A stretch of DNA of 64,000 nucleotides from Beta vulgaris subsp. vulgaris (GCF_026745355.1 NC_079204.1:131501-195500), one strand, 5' to 3'. Shown: positions 36,869 through 49,309, counted from the stretch's first letter. Notes: a model not told the origin generated them from the sequence alone. Numbers and translations are program-made.

Positions 36869-37500
36869 AGTAGATGCTACCTAAAGAGAGTGGAAAGTTT
36901 TTTAGAAATGTAGAGAGACAAAGTGGGAGACCACTAGTTTTTAATTAAAAAAAAAACAATTGTTTTAAAGAAAAAGTATGGGTATCTTAAAGGAACAAGT
37001 GGAGGGACCACCAAATTTGTAAGGTTGTTTTAGACAATTTTTTTGGGGGGCCCCTTTCCAAGAACGTCATGGTAACAAGGATTTTCATCTGGGTTGCCCT
37101 CGCACATGACACTCACTTAGAGGCCCAACAAGTTCCTCAACCCTCCTCCCCTTTAAAATTAATTTTTTTTTGCTTCCACTAAGATTTGAACACTGGTATC
37201 CCATGTACGAGATAGAAAGCGATATCATTGGACCCCAATGATCCTTCGTGCTTTAAACATTTCAATTTAAGGGTAAAATGAAATTCATTTATTCTGACAA
37301 TTACATTTTAGGGAAGTGTAACAAGAAGTGTAGGACAAATGAAGTAAGTTTCAATAGTTATATCACTTTGTAAAATTAGTTTCAATAAATTTAATTAAGT
37401 TCACATCAATTCGTATATTAACCAACAAGTTCAAATTAACCAATATAAGCTGGATCACTAACCGACCATTTACTTCCTCATTTTTATTTTACTTGCAAAG

Positions 37501-38078
37501 TTTTTTTTTTTTTAAAGAGAAATTTCATTAATTGAAGGCCAAATGACATCTATAATAGGTATTAAAGTAAAACAAGATACAATTAAACAAGACTAAATCA
37601 AATTCGTCTACGAAGAAACTACAATGAACCAGATCGAACAATACAGCACTGCCCTCTTGTATTTGCTGAATCAAGCAGCTATTGATGAGGAAGTCGATCA
37701 TTCTGATATAGTTTGGGAAGAACATTCTTGATCGAATTAGGTTGACCGCATCTGAGATTCCAATACCTTCATGTTGAGTCTCGAACTTCAACGAATGAGA
37801 ATAATTTCTCATACATAAAAACAAAAGAACCATACTCACAATTCTCATAGGGGAGAAGGAGATTTCCAAAACAGAAACTAAAAACCCCATAATAGGGTTT
37901 AAGAAAATCTCATAAAGAGATACTAATTTATTGAACAAAACAAGAAAATAAATTAAATACTGGAAATAAAAGGGGAAAATGGGCTTATCATGGATGAAAA
38001 CATCCATGGCAGCCCCTAATTGATGAAGAAAGAGTAGGAGAGGTTAGGGTTTGAGAGAGAGAAAAAGAGAGATGAGGC
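37501..38078 (-). mobile_element. Poly(A) retroinsertion with 17-bp target duplication and a 159-codon frame
   Basis: Perfect 17-bp direct repeats TTATTTTACTTGCAAAG (37484-37500 and 38079-38095) bracket 578 bp that ends, on the minus strand, in an A13 tail. This shows L1-type retroposition. The minus strand opens with a CT-rich leader containing CTCAAACCCTAACC, then an ATG at 38007 in GCCATGG context. The 159-aa frame runs almost to the tail and has a hydrophobic N-terminal third. I do not recognise the protein. It could be a processed copy of a cellular mRNA, a LINE deletion derivative, or a long SINE. The frame may be fortuitous. Confidence 0.85.
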
Positions 38079-38199
38079 TTATTTTACTTGCAAAGTTGAA
38101 ACATTGAAGCTTGCACAAAATCAATATTAACACTAAATTATATTTTACTAGTACTTCACAGATGATAACCCAAAGAATTAGCATAGTTAAAGCTAGTTA

Positions 38200-38517
38200 C
38201 TCCATCTGTTTCCTAAAGATCTTCCCTCTTTCCGTTTAAGGGTGTTTCCAAAAGATCTTCCCTCTTTTGCTTTATTCCTTATTTGGCAAAACAAATTTCC
38301 CTATTTACCCTCTCATGTCACTATCATATGGTCCACCATTACATTATTAATTCAATTTTACTCCCTTTTTCTCTCCTACTTTAACCCCTTCTTATTTGTT
38401 TATTTATCTTAACCCCTTTCTCTCTCCTACTTTACTCACACCATGCCCCACACAACTTGATTTTCCTTGGTATTTGTAGGAACAGTAAGTGGGAAGATCT
38501 TTAGGAAACAGAGGGAG
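38200..38517. mobile_element. Stowaway (Tc1/mariner) MITE
   Basis: Ends CTCCATCTGTTTCCTAAAGA and the complement TCTTTAGGAAACAGAGGGAG, flanked by TA at 38198-38199 and 38518-38519. The motif AAGATCTTCCCTCTTT is repeated inside the left arm. Confidence 0.82.
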
Positions 38518-39656
38518 TACATCATATAACATTAGATTTCGGCATTATGATGATGTAATAGCAAATTACTAATACTCTTTCCTAATTAATTTCCTCAACC
38601 CAAGAAAAAAAAGAGCATATTGTAGTAGTAGTAGTAGTTTTAGTAGGTCTTTGGTACGTGAACTCTTGTTTAGGCACACTTTTATCATATAATATCATAA
38701 ATTTTGCATTGGATAAAACTTCTTTGAGCTTTTGATTCATCACTTTTTGGGTTTTCCAGGAGAAAAAGCATCAGTAATTTCACTTTTTAAAATTTTAATA
38801 AACTATTTATAAAATGGAGCAATTATTTTTGAAAAAGAAAATAATAAACTTTAGCCTTTTCTTATGACCTCGTTGATTCCCGTGAAGGACTGAAGGGCTA
38901 TCTGTTCCCGTCTTTCTACGCCTATCTGAAGATAAACCAATGAATTTCTTCAACTTTGTTTTTTTTCTCTTCATTTTTTCACTCTATCTTCAAGTATCTT
39001 TTACCCTATTTTGACACGTGTATTTTCAGCTTTTCATTTGATTAAATTTCTGAATTTTTTACTCATTGGTTAAGTTGAGTTCAAAATGTACCCATCAACA
39101 AAATTCAAGTATAAGTTTTTTTTTCATATGCAAGAATAAGTATAATGATTTAGATGAACCACTAAATTTTAAACAAATTGCAACTTTTAGCCTCAATTAA
39201 ATCACTTTTATATAATGTACATTATTTAGTAGAATTGACTCGATTTAGGGTATAAAGTCCCATCATCTGACAAATAACTTTACATCTTAAACGAGTCGCT
39301 TTTATATAAAGTGACACATTTGAGCAAAAATAATTGGGCACTCGTCGAATTGGATATTTTGTGTTTGAGCGATATTCAAAGTGTTATATGTATTGTGAAA
39401 TTAAACTCTTCATTTAAGCGAAATAAATTACATCAATATAAAAAAAAAGATATATTTGCCAATTTGGTGTAGAAAAAATAGGGACCTTAATAGCGATAAA
39501 AAGATATGTGAGGAACAAACAAGTCCACTACTTACTAGTGCATATTACAGCCTAATTTTTGGCATAAATATTATTGTACATATAGTTAGTTAATGGCTCG
39601 TATGCTCTATGCTCGGCTAAATTATAGTTGAACTAATTGATCAACTTAAAGTCTTA

Positions 39657-39995
39657 GGCTATGTTCAATTCACCTTATTTTTATTTATTTCAGATCTAAT
39701 CAGATAAGATTAGATTAGATCAGATTAGAAAAAAATAAGTTCATATCAGATCAGTTCAAATCAGATCATGCTTATATTTAAAAATCATTATTACTATTAA
39801 ATATCTTTCATTACATATTAGTAAAAATTATAATAATTGAATATTAATAAAGTACTCATTGAGATGAATAAAACAAGACCCACATGACTATATTTTTTCT
39901 TATATATTTAGAAAAACCTAAAAGATGAGATCTTGTAAATCAGATCAGATTAGATAAGTTCAGCTCAGAAAATTTCAAGTGAACTAAACATAGCC
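39657..39995. mobile_element. Harbinger-like MITE with GATCAGA motifs, copy 2
   Basis: Ends GGCTATGTTCAATTCA and TGAACTAAACATAGCC, target duplication TTA at 39654-39656 and 39996-39998, subterminal iterated AGATCAGATTAGAT. It is roughly 90% alike by eye to 50083-50424, so the family was active fairly recently. Confidence 0.88.
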
Positions 39996-40416
39996 TTAAA
40001 CACATACCCCTTAGTGCTTAAATAGTAGGACTTAGATAATCCTACCTCAAAACTTCCTTTACAAGCCTAATAATTAATTACAAAAAAGTTATTGTACAAA
40101 TAGTCTTAAACAAAGTAGGATTCGCGAAATATATTAAATTTAGACAAGTCATTCAAACGACCCACGTAGTTAGATCTCTAAAATTGAACTTGTAAAGTGG
40201 AAACGGGACTAACTTGGGCAGGTCATTGTGACCAAACTTCAACCTAGGTGCAAGTGTTGGCTCAACGTTTTCGCTTGGTTTTGCTCCTTTGCTTCCCCTA
40301 ATGAATCATGTATCTCTTACATCGACTTCTACCTTTTGAGATCATCTTCTTCATGGTCATCATAAGTTCAAATCCTCGAAAGGAAGCCTCAATTTTGTCA
40401 AACCAATACAAAAAGG

Positions 40417-41170
40417 GTTTTGCTAAACAACGTCCTAGAATTTCCTAGTAACGCCCTGGTATTTTTATATCGTATTTACATACTTGTATTTCTTTCTCTC
40501 TCCTCCCTTTGACTCACTCCCTAATATTTTCAGATTTTTTCCCCTTCTTCATTCACTTTCCCTCCCATCTCCTTCCACCCACCACTAGACACCGATGCCG
40601 CCGCACCACCACCGCCGCACTGCTACCCCCGACATACCACCACCACGTACCCCCACCATCACCCCATCTCTCTGTTTTTTTTCCATTTACAGTGAATTTT
40701 TTTTTAAAAAAAATTAAGGGAGGCGTCCGCGTCCATGGTGGACGCCCCACCACTAGTGGACGCGCCCATGGCAGGTGCTCCACCACATGGTGAGGCGCCT
40801 ACCATGGACATGGTGAGGCGCCTGTCATGGACGCCTCCACTGATGAAAAATAGAAAAAATGAAAAAAAAAACAGGAGAGAAGAAGGGGTGTTGGTGCCGT
40901 GGTGGTGTGTCGCCTAAGTCACTGCCGCCGCAAAGCCGGATATCTCCTCGCCGGAATCCTTGTCGCCGGAATTCTTGTGGCCGGAGTTCTCGTCGCCGGA
41001 GATGCTAGATTAAAAATCCTAAGGGAGGGTGAAGAGAGTGAAAAGGAGTGGGAGAGTGGTGATGAGAGTGGGAGAGTGAGAATGGGAGAGAGTATTATAA
41101 CACACAAATACATATATATGTATTTATACAGGACGTTAATAGGATATTTTAAGGCGGGCGTTTAGCAAAC
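40417..41170. mobile_element. Mutator-like element with GC-rich, gene-like interior
   Basis: Long imperfect TIRs: GTTTTGCTAAACAACGTCCT... with ...CCTAGTAACGCCCTG on the left, matching the complement of CAGGACGTTAATAGGATA... with GGGCGTTTAGCAAAC on the right. The interior is much richer in GC than its surroundings and contains CACCACCACCG-type stretches plus about four tandem copies of GCCGGAATTCTTGTG (about 40948-41003). The structure is that of a Pack-MULE carrying shuffled coding-like DNA. No intact protein was recognised and no 9-bp target duplication was seen. Confidence 0.6.
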
Positions 41171-43500
41171 GAATCAAGTGAAACTATTTGAAACACATAT
41201 ATATGTATATATATGGACAAAACAAGGAAATCATAATTAGGGGACATTTTATACGGTTACTTTGTATCCTACACTCTTATAGCCACATGGTTGGTATAAG
41301 CCCGGTTCCTCCCAATAAGTCTCAATTTGATTAAGCCAATACATATATCAATATATGAAGATAAAGTAATAGAAAGATCAAGAGTAAGTTAGGCATGAAA
41401 AATGGGGCCAATTGTCCACAATATAAACTAATATCTATTAATTAGATCTTACGAGTTACGAGTGACAAAAACGAAAGCTCAAACATACATACATCCAACT
41501 TCATATAAGACTAATAACTAATTAACGAGCAAATGATCTCTCCATCTGTGTTTCTCTTCCCCCTCCTCCAAAGATGATATTTCCTTAGTGTATGATCTGG
41601 TGTAGCTAATGTTATTTTATCTTAATTCTGATCTAATTATATTGCACAAAAGACGGGTGCGAGTACAAGTTTGAATTCGGGTACGAGTAATAAAATGACG
41701 AGATTTCCAAGTTTTATAAATGAAAATCATATTGAGTATGGGTACGAGTACGTGACTTATAAGAAGTACCCGTGTTACAGAGATTCCTAAGAATTAAGAT
41801 AAGTAACTAAAGTGGGCCCACCTGATGTACCCAAAAGAAAGGCCAATAAACTAATTTATACCAATTCTATGTATTTACATTGTTACTACCATTTTTGGAT
41901 GCCTAGTAACATTTATTGGCATACATCGAATCAAACCTCAAAAGCTTTAATTTTGGTTTAACATAAGGGCCCAACATGAAGCCTACTAAGAGAAGTCAAC
42001 ATAGGTCAAAATTAGCAAAGGAAGACCACAAAGACTACCAAGAGATGAAAGTCGAGGGAAATAAAAGAACGAGCAATCAAAGGATAATCATAAGACAATT
42101 CAACATAAATAAAAATGTGCACTATAAGATGACAATTATTTGGCGCCAGAAAGTAGTTGAGGTTTGAATCAAGTATGATTAAAACATTTTGCCTCCCGAA
42201 CATACATGGAAGTTATACGTTATGTTTCTATATAAAGAGAGGAAATATCATCAAGCAAGAACGAACAATCCATCACAACTACATTTCTTAATTCCTTACG
42301 TAACTTAGCATTAGAATAGCCAACCCCCTTTTGGGGTTATAGTTTAGTTCCATAGATTATGTTTTGGCGCCATTAGATCTCAAATTCTCCAATTGAAGCA
42401 ATGAACTATGGAGGTAACAACATTCGTATCTCCTCTTTAAGTTGTCCAACCTGGGTTATTATCCCTTATGTGTTGTAAAACTCGTGTTTAAGTGTGTGGC
42501 ATGTATGAGAATTCTAAGTTCTAATTAAAAAGTTTAGTTATTGTTTTCTCTATTTATTGCTTTTCGCCTGAATTTAATTTGCTGTAGTATGATAGTTAAT
42601 TAAATTGCAACAGAGTACGTTAGTAAGATTTTATCCAATTAAAACAGGTAACGCCCAGGAATTAAATCTCCCAAGACATTCATACTAAACTATTGGGTGT
42701 TCGTTGACTTGTTTGCAAGGTTAACAAACTGATTTTGCACTAACAAACATAACTCATAAGGATGAACTATGAAGGTGCCCTCATGACCAAAGAAAAATTT
42801 AGCAGCTAATGCCAAAGAAGAGTTGCTTCATCAATTAAAATATTGATCATGTGTTTTGGGTATTCTTGAAATAAAAAATCCTTACAAGTACTTCTGACTA
42901 TTTCAAAGAAAAGCACAGTAATTAATTCAATAATCATGTTCAATATAGAATCTGTATAATAAAACTTGTTCGTACTATGTAGTTGATGGCATACACATAT
43001 TTCTGTTCATTATTCATGATATTAGAACAACAATAACAAGAAGCATTACTTGCGCCGGCGAGCTTGTTCAACCCTCAAAAAGATCATTTTAACTCCAACT
43101 AGATTTCATTAGGAAAAACAAACGTCAATTGGCCGCTACTTTTAGTTGTATAATTAGTTTTTTTTTGTCCACGCGATGTTTCGACTCAGTTATAATAAAC
43201 AAATATGTTATTTTTTTAAAATTTCATAATTTATTTTTCTACTTTTCGTATTTTTTGTCCATTAAGAAATTGAAAAATTTACATCACGACGTGATAAGTA
43301 AAAGAAATTGAAAGGTTTGAGTTTGAAAACAATGCCTTCAAATTAAGGAATTGTGGTAAGAGAATATTACATCAATATTCTCTTGTAACTTACGTTATAA
43401 GAATGCTAGAGATGTATATACTTGTTTAAGTATTTTTAGTTAATTATAATTATTACAAGACTTCATCATATTTTATTTGAAACATTATACAGTAAAGTCA
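41171..43500. other. Intergenic with one dispersed repeat
   Basis: No gene was recognised. A segment at about 41645-41780 with iterated GGGTACGAGTA, ACGAGATTTC and TACGTGACTTATAAGAAG matches, in diverged form, 55428-55560 in the Di19 gene's last intron. The rest is AT-rich without supported features. Confidence 0.5.
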
Positions 43501-43504
43501 TAGT

Positions 43505-43690
43505 GTATTGATGGTTAAGCTCTTACTTTTTATTTTAAAGGTCACGTGTTCGATACCTTGCACTTACACATTTTTTTAAAGTGATGAGTACACATAGACA
43601 TAAAACATTTGCATTAGAAATTTGAGGAGAGTGTCACGTGACACATAGGCTTTCTTTCGCACACCTTTTAATATATTTGTATAAATACGC
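43505..43690 (-). mobile_element. Diverged Helitron-like fragment
   Basis: The right edge in reverse complement reads TTTATACAAATATATTAAAA, matching the 5' ends at 3700 and 46639. The body shares TGATGGTTAAG and AGGTCACGTGTTCGATACC-like sequence with those elements. Ends are eroded. Confidence 0.45.
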
Positions 43691-43813
43691 CTCTAATCAC
43701 AAAGTCTAATTAATAACATTCATCAAACCAAGAGATTAAGGACAATAATTATCATCTGTCGCATAATTAATACTTGGTCAATGACATATATTAATATTTT
43801 CTCGTTTGAATGA

Positions 43814-43910
43814 CTTGACCGGAGGAGGGGCTGCGAGGGGGTGGAGGATGGGCAGGGGTGGTGCCGTGGTGGGAAGGTGGGAGAAGTGGGTGGTGGGAGG
43901 ATGGATTAGG
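43814..43910 (+). other. G-rich tract with quadruplex potential
   Basis: GGAGGAGGGGCTGCGAGGGG and the following 70 bp hold many runs of three to five G on the + strand in otherwise AT-rich DNA. It may be part of an unrecognised transposon interior. Confidence 0.55.
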
Positions 43911-44199
43911 CATTAGGGTTAGAATTATGGATTAGTTATGATTAAAAAAAGAAAATTAAGGTTAGTGACTAACGGAGGTTAATGTCGTTAATCATTAAAC
44001 ATATTGGGTGTATTTTCATAAAACTGATGGGTATCCCGTGAAATTTTGAAAATATAGAAAGTACTTGGTGAATTTTTTAAAAACTCGAAATACTTAGTGA
44101 AAAAATCGTATAATTAACTTCAAAAACTTATTTAATAATTATGAGGTATAAACATTTACCACCAAAATAAGCCTTACATGATGATAGTGCTATCTTGAT

Positions 44200-44398
44200 T
44201 TTATTTTTATTCTTTGATTGGGAAATTAAGTCAACTCAAAGGCTAACTTCCCTACAAGGCAAACTACCAGCACATTGGCTGGAAATGCATGCAAAGCATG
44301 CTAAGAAAATACCCCACTATAATGCTGGGGTAAGGATCGAACCCCCGACCTTAGAAATTAGAAAGGAGTGCTCTACACATGAGCTAGTTCCTCATAGT
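44200..44398 (-). mobile_element. tRNA-derived SINE, family B, copy 1
   Basis: On the minus strand: GAACTAGCTCATGTGTAGAG (box A region), GGGGGTTCGATCCTTACCCC (box B), then a body with TTGCCTTGTAGGGAAGTTAG. Flanked by 18-bp duplications TGATAGTGCTATCTTGAT (44182-44199) and TGATAGCGCTATCTTGAT (44399-44416), one mismatch. Confidence 0.88.
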
Positions 44399-44947
44399 TG
44401 ATAGCGCTATCTTGATGGAGTAATGAGTAATGACATACGGGTTTATAGTCTGAAGTCTAATTAAATGACGTAGATGTACACTAATAAAGTACAAAATGCC
44501 ACAGAATATCTCTCATATTATTTAATTTTTAGGTGCTAATGACCTCTTATATTAAAATAATATGTGAAGGGGAGCATAGTCTGGCTAAGTCTTTAGACCT
44601 TTACTTAAGCAAGTTTTACTTTTCCAGTTTTCAGATGCACATTAGACCGAGATGTGATACCAAACATAATTTTTTAATTAATTGAAATAAAACATATTGT
44701 AGACTAGTAGTATATACTTTGGAATCCTTGACATTTCTTCTTTATTTTTCCCATTATAATTTTTTTATGTGATTCTTATGGACTTGTGGATGTACCTTGC
44801 TCAAACGAGGCAAACAAAGTGGGTCTAGCGGCCCAAAACTACTACTCAAACTTCGACATAAGTTAGAGAATCAGTGTCCCCAAAACCAGCAGCTATAGCC
44901 CGGTTACAGTAAACTGTTATTTGCTTTTTTTTTTTTTAGAAAATATT

Positions 44948-45037
44948 TCCTCCGTTTCATCTTAAATGCAACAAAATGTATTATTTGTGAGATATAAAAT
45001 ATTTATTTGTTGCATTTAAAATAAAACGAAGGAAGTA
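44948..45037. mobile_element. Very short Stowaway-like hairpin
   Basis: TTCCTCCGTTTCATCTTAAA pairs with the complement of TTTAAAATAAAACGAAGGAA, with AATGCAACAAA and TTTGTTGCATT inside the arms. Related to 1526-1619. Confidence 0.65.
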
Positions 45038-46374
45038 TAGAATATTGAGTTTTAAATATTAACAAAATAGTTTTTGATTTTTTGTGTTTCCCTATTTTTT
45101 TTTTCTTATAATAGTCTCTATTATCATTGTCTATGTATAAGTGATTTGACAGTATATTTTTGAAGACATATCAGTTACTAATGACTTCATAAAATGAATC
45201 CTTACAACTTTTAATATATTAAAAGTGAATTTTCTCAAAATTCGATCGCAAATGTCAAAGTAGCTAGTGGGAAAAAAAAAAGGAACGAAGGGAGCATGGC
45301 TTTTTTATATCAAATCGAATATAAGTAAAACATATGACATAATGGAGTGAGGTTTCCTAGCTAAGTCGAGTAATGTACAAGACGGATATAATCAGTTGCA
45401 ACTAGGTTTAAGAAATACCGACTCAATGATTTCATTTTCAAATAGAGGATTATATTAAGATTCTCCAATGTCTTTTTGCCTATTATACTTTTTATGTTGA
45501 TCGCTAAAGCTTCATAAGATAAGGGATTAATGTGGACGGTAAAAAGTAGTAAAGGGGGAAACATTTTGTTAGCTAAATCTAGTTTTGAGGAATGCACTAA
45601 AGTTGATAATTTAATAAGTACATTAGTTAAATCATCTAGTGAAATGGTCAATCTCAATCAATCGAGATGGCTTTTAGAAATTAAAAGTGTGTCGATAATG
45701 TAGTTTGAAGGAGTAAGGGAGACTATTGAGACATCGTCTTTTCAAATCAAAAAGGGATGAACGGGATATTATTGGGCCTGAAATGTTTATATAAAGCGTC
45801 CTTAGCTAAGAAATGATGGAGACTGCAATAGTAATGAACTCCCTGTTACTGTTACAACTTACAATGTTATTATAGGGGGTATTAGCCATAATACGTACAC
45901 ACACTACACGACCTTAGACCTAAAAAAGCTAGTGTTAAAACTTATATTACAATGTTATGTGTCAGCACGCAGTCTTGTAAAAGCAGCTTAGCTCTGAACT
46001 ATGAAGGAGAGGCTACATTACTACTATTATCATGTGGGATGTGGCGCCATGGCGGAGGAGCAAAGTTGTCAAATTTGTGGATGTGAAGAAGAGATGGTAA
46101 TGCATCATGCATGCCATCTTTTTATGTACTCCTAGTCTCCTACTCCTACATAAGAAATTTCGGCACCTAATAGTAGTTTCACAAAATTGTTAATTGTTAA
46201 TGGTTGATGGAAGCTCCATCTTAGTAGAAAATATATTGTATAAAAAGTAAGATAATTGAGATTTATTTTATGAAACCAAGGTATAGCAAGGTGAAAAACT
46301 AATAATAAGTAAATACTTGACGTGTCATTAAGTGAAACAAATTGAAATAAAAGAGAACATCAAATACATATGAA
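45038..46374. other. Intergenic, no gene seen
   Basis: AT-rich. A 98-codon minus-strand frame at 45361-45657 has no recognisable domain and no support, so it was not called as a gene. Confidence 0.45.
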
Positions 46375-46639
46375 CTAGTTATTAGGTCCGAACTATGTTA
46401 CGGGTAAGAAAAAATCATTTATTAATATTATTGTACTTTGAAATGATAATACTAAATACAAATTGGTGTAATGGTTAAAATTTTAGTATATGAACTTGAG
46501 ATCGCGGTATTAGAACTTATACTATGCAATTTCTAATTTTTTTTATTGTACATGAATTACATGAACTAAAATTCCCTAGAAAGAGCGCCACATAGCACAA
46601 TTCCTTATTTATGAACGTCTTTTAATATATTTATATAGA
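46375..46639 (-). mobile_element. Short non-autonomous Helitron
   Basis: Read on the minus strand it starts A|TCTATATAAATATATTAAAA and ends with an imperfect hairpin (CCGTAAC...GTTCGG), then ACCTAATAACTAG|T. TC start, subterminal 3' hairpin, CTAG end and insertion between A and T are all present. 265 bp, non-coding. Homologous to the fragment at 3700-3882. Confidence 0.72.
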
Positions 46640-46756
46640 TATATATAACAAAAGAAAATACCCTTAAAGAAGAAATCACAACAATTTTGGTCTTGGTATC
46701 TAGTAGTAGTCTGTAGTGGTATGGGAAAAAGAGTTTTTAGTTTACTCGTGCTTATA

Positions 46757-46873
46757 AGGGTGCATTCTTTTTATTCGAATTGAGCTTATAATACCTGATT
46801 GAACCTATAAACTTGGTTAAATTTAGCTGATTGGACCTGAAATTTATATATTTTAAGGAGAATAGAACGCTAA
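46757..46873. mobile_element. Short MITE, GGTGCATTCT family
   Basis: GGGTGCATTCTTTTTATTCG on the left, complement of GGAGAATAGAACGCTAA on the right, with CTGATTGRACCT units inside. Same family as 48137-49094. Confidence 0.5.
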
Positions 46874-47347
46874 TATCAAAGAAAATGATTATATATTGGT
46901 CCCAATAGGAAGAAATAGATTATATTACTCTATATGAAAATTATATTGTAAAAGAAGAATTCATTGATAAGGTAAATGTTATTAAGTATGGCTAAAACTA
47001 AAATACAAATTCCAAGTCTTTATTTTGCTAATGTTTCCGATTCAACTTGGTAAACTACTTATGTAATGATCTTGACCATAAATATATCTAAGAACAAATA
47101 TATAACCTGATATAAAATATACGTACCCTACTATAGTGATTTATGTGGAAAAATAGGATTAGTTTTTCACAATTTTATTCTTGCAAGCACCAAATTATGA
47201 TAACAAAAGAAACAATCATTGCCATCACAATTAAGAAAATACACAATCCCAGTGAGAAGAAAATCAATTATCTACATTTTTTTGATGGGAATCAATTATC
47301 TACATTTTAGAAAAGTTTATAGAAGAACAATAGATTAAGGACAATAA

Positions 47348-47560
47348 GGGTGCGTTCTATTCAACTTATTGGACCTTATCTGAACTTAACTTATTGAACC
47401 TGAACTGAACTTATTGGAACTTATTAAACCTGATTGGACTTGATTCAATTTATTGGACCTGATTGGAACTTATTGGAACTTATTGACCTTATTGAAACTT
47501 ATTAGACCTTATTGGCCCTGATTGAAACTTATTAGACCTATAATTTATTATAAGAAAAGT
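47348..47560. repeat. CTTATTGGACCTGATTGGA repeat array
   Basis: It opens with GGGTGCGTTCTATTCAACTT and continues as a run of loosely repeated ACTTATTGGACCTGATTGGA units. It is the left part of a GGTGCATTCT-family element whose right end was not found, perhaps because the hAT copy at 47574 disrupts it. Confidence 0.6.
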
Positions 47561-47573
47561 TATTAGTACTATG

Positions 47574-47833
47574 TAGAAGTGACCAAAAGGCGAGGCGGGC
47601 CATTTAAAAAAAATTTGTCCATCCCAGCTAATTTTTTTTGGCAAAAACTCGCCTTTTTGGGTCGAAAACAATGGGATTCACGGGTCAAAATTTGAACTAA
47701 AAAATTGTTTTTAGGTTGTCCAAAACCTGTCCTAAAAAACAAATAAAAAAGAAGCGGATCCGAAATCGGACACAAAAAATTTCCCAAGTCCAACATTTTT
47801 GGGATAGAACCAGACTCCCTTTGATCAACTCTA
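47574..47833. mobile_element. Decayed relative of the GC-rich hAT element
   Basis: Ends TAGAAGTGACCAAAA and the complement of TTTGATCAACTCTA are diverged forms of the TIRs at 3883-4214. Internal GAACTAAAAAATTGTTTTTA and GGTTGTCCAAAACCTGTCC align with GACTAAAAAGTCGTTTTTAG and GCTTGCCCAAAGCCCGCCC there. The GGGCCGGGCC tract is largely gone and no target duplication remains. Confidence 0.7.
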
Positions 47834-48136
47834 AATATACAAGAGAAATAATGACAGGAAATGTTAAGATAAATGAACAGAAATATGTACTTCAAAGACG
47901 AAGGGTGTAGAGGAGCCAAGAGCAATATGAAACAAGATAAACAAAGTTGTGCGGATATTGGATAAGTTTTTTTTTTCCCCTATCTACATGTCATTTTACA
48001 ACCTTGAATTAGGAATGCAAGAGCTTGAGAAATCCTCTACGAAGAGCAAGTGAGAGTGGGAGGGGACTAGAGGGAAAAGGACTAGCTTAAGTTGATAGTT
48101 TTCACTAGCTTAAGTTGATAGTTTTCGTGAAGGTTA

Positions 48137-49094
48137 AGAGTGCATTCTCTTAACCTGAATAATTATGAATTGAACTTATCTGAATTGAACTTATTAGATT
48201 TAAACTAAACTGAATTTATTAGACTTGGTTCAACTTATTGAACCTAATTGGAACTTATCGAATCTGATTGAAACTCATTAACCTGATTATAACTTATTAG
48301 ATTTTATTGAATCTGATTGGAACCTATTTTATCTTATTTAACAAAAAAAAAATGATGAGTAGTAACATAAATATTACCTCTAACATAATACTATCTCTCA
48401 ATTTTTATTATAACATAATAATTAATCATTAAAAATTATCCTTCAAAATATATTTATTATTAGTTATTTCGTAATAATGATTATCATTTTAACAAAAAAA
48501 AAATTATTCATATACTTGTCTATACATAACTTTTACCACTAATATATCTAATAGTGTTGCTTTGATTTCATAAAACACTAGTAGGAAATCAATTAACAAC
48601 ATCTATATCTTTCATTATTATTAGTAACGAAAACATGTTATATCTAGTTATTTAAAGACGAATTGCAAAATATTATAAATATGAAAATTATTATTGTTAA
48701 CCTTATTTGACCATGATTATAATATTTTCTAATAATAATATAATCACTCAATAGTTATATAAGTAATAAAATAATAGATAATAATGCAAGCATAATACTA
48801 TCTAAACATATCAGTAATTTAATTAAATTTTTTAATAATAACATATCAGTTAATCGTACTATGAATAATAAAAAAATAGATAATATTAAAAATATAATAC
48901 TATATAATAATCATAGTGGTAATTTAATTCAAAAGTATTGATCATTGACTATTTGGACCTTATTGAATCTGATTATACCTAATTGGAAATAATACACTTG
49001 ATTGAAACTTATTGGAACGGAACTGAATTTATTTGAACTGAATTAGACTCATTGGACCTGAAACTTAATTTATTAAGGTGAAGATAATGCACCA
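48137..49094. mobile_element. MITE-like element, GGTGCATTCT family
   Basis: Inverted ends AGAGTGCATTCTCTTAACC and the complement of GGTGAAGATAATGCACCA, with TTA on both sides. Subterminal AACTTATTGGACCTGATTGG-like units are at both ends and an AT-rich core lies between. It has the Harbinger-type trinucleotide duplication. Confidence 0.65.
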
Positions 49095-49309
49095 TTAGTA
49101 GTAGGAGCCTAAGAGGTCTAAATAGGGGTTGGTGGATTTGGTTTCTAGAGAAGGGACTAAAACAAGATTAGGGTGTCGGGTGGGTCTTTTGCGGATGGAA
49201 GATTGGTAGTAGCTGAGGATAAAAAGGACAAAGAGAAGAAACGAAACTAAATACCTATTCTCTTCTTTTTTTTTGATTCAACATTTCTTCAATCCATCAC
49301 CATCAATTA

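Noticed and set aside
37165..37250. Possible further SINE head on the minus strand
   Set aside because: There is a weak box B resemblance (GTTCAAATC) only. No tail or flanking duplication was found.
40509..41165. Histidine/proline-rich frames inside the Mutator-like element
   Set aside because: They are low-complexity translation with no known domain, confined to the transposon interior.
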